Origin: Candidatus Nitrosotenuis sp.
GTDB taxonomy: Archaea > Thermoproteota > Nitrososphaeria > Nitrososphaerales > Nitrosopumilaceae
Assembly (NCBI GenBank): GCA_023252015.1
Contig: JAHEXS010000073.1
Location: forward strand, 1-6,003
Direction of reading: 5' to 3'
DNA length: 6,003 nt
Part shown: positions 5,682 through 6,003 of the stretch, in pieces
Layout of the letters: each line of letters begins with the position of its first letter
How positions within the stretch are numbered: the first letter of the stretch is position 1
Position numbers and translations under genes: made by a program
Notes under the pieces: model-generated
What the model saw: the letters and a program-made list of their open reading frames with translations, nothing else
Told to the model about the DNA's origin: nothing
The model's database searches: none

Positions 5682-5993
5682 ATGGAAAAACCAATAATGC
5701 TAGTCTCCACATACCCAAACAAAAAATCAATATCTAAAATTGCAAACAAGCTAGTGCAGGAAAAACTTGTAGCATGCGTAAACATGACAAAAATCTCTTC
5801 AGTTTATAGCTGGAAAGGAAGAATCGAAAATGCGGACGAGTTTTTGGCAATTTTTAAAACAACACAAAAGAACAAAGCCAAAGTAAAAAATGAAATCAAA
5901 GTCACACATCCATACAAAGTGCCAGAAATAGCTGAAATACAAATCAATTCGATAAACAAGCCATATCTTGATTGGATGATTGATTCTACTTAG
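5682..5993 (+). CDS. cutA: CutA1 family protein (periplasmic divalent cation tolerance protein homologue)
   Basis: A complete 103-residue CutA1 protein. The family forms very stable trimers with a ferredoxin-like fold resembling PII signalling proteins. In E. coli it was linked to copper tolerance, but its true role is unsettled and archaeal members have no signal peptide; nor does this one. Recognisable features are the N-terminal strand MLVSTYPNKKSISKIANKLV, EKLVACVNM (27-35), SSVYSWKGRIE (39-49), FKTT (58-61), the family signature HPYKVPEI (76-83), and YLDWM (95-99) near the end. Length and motifs are normal. The gene is divergent from the protease gene with a 43-bp gap and has no visible Shine-Dalgarno sequence. 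Coding is strongly A-rich. It stops ten bases before the window edge, so nothing can be said of the downstream gene. Confidence 0.95.
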   Translation: MEKPIMLVSTYPNKKSISKIANKLVQEKLVACVNMTKISSVYSWKGRIENADEFLAIFKTTQKNKAKVKNEIKVTHPYKVPEIAEIQINSINKPYLDWMIDST

Positions 5994-6003
5994 GATTCCA
6001 AAG

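Noticed and set aside
1..6003. Mobile element, CRISPR array, toxin-antitoxin or defence island
   Set aside because: No inverted terminal repeats, transposase or integrase, spaced repeats or nuclease genes are seen; the genes are ordinary housekeeping families.

Overview
The window reads as archaeal housekeeping DNA, most likely from a mesophilic Nitrososphaerota (Thaumarchaeota), close to the Nitrosopumilales. The grounds are an archaeal CDC48/VAT-type AAA+ ATPase, an archaeal-type ribosomal protein L2, an archaeal 7S SRP RNA with helices 1, 5, 6 and 8, the lack of Shine-Dalgarno sequences, and AT-rich TATA-like boxes about 24-27 bp upstream of most starts, as expected for leaderless archaeal mRNAs. 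The genus is an inference and cannot be fixed from the sequence alone.

Layout from left to right. (1) Minus strand, running off the left edge: the first 530 codons of cdc48 (1-1592). (2) A 93-bp divergent promoter region, then rpl2 on the plus strand (1686-2435), closed by a run of eight T. (3) A small acylphosphatase gene on the plus strand (about 2493-2771). It converges with a small minus-strand gene of unknown function (2768-3097, possibly DUF5655-like); their TAG stop codons overlap in one CTAG. (4) The SRP RNA gene on the minus strand (about 3136-3455, roughly 320 nt), with perfectly complementary ends and its own TATA box. (5) A tRNA 2-thiolation enzyme of the TtuA/NcsA/Ctu1 family on the minus strand (3491-4396, GTG start). 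(6) A site-2-type intramembrane metalloprotease with a PDZ domain on the minus strand (4436-5638, probable TTG start). (7) Divergent from it, a complete cutA on the plus strand (5682-5993). The window ends ten bases later.

There is no clear operon. Most genes have their own promoter-like box and are compactly packed, with gaps of 35-93 bp. The shared theme is core information and protein handling: translation (L2, tRNA thiolation), protein targeting to the membrane (SRP RNA), protein unfolding (CDC48) and membrane proteolysis (S2P). CutA and acylphosphatase are small conserved proteins with no evident link to these. I see no mobile element, CRISPR array, tRNA gene or defence system, and no convincing new multi-gene system. 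The points most worth checking are the SRP RNA, which a protein-only annotation would miss and which carries some unusual structure; the correct start of the small gene next to it; a changed signature loop in L2; and an atypical second P-loop in CDC48.
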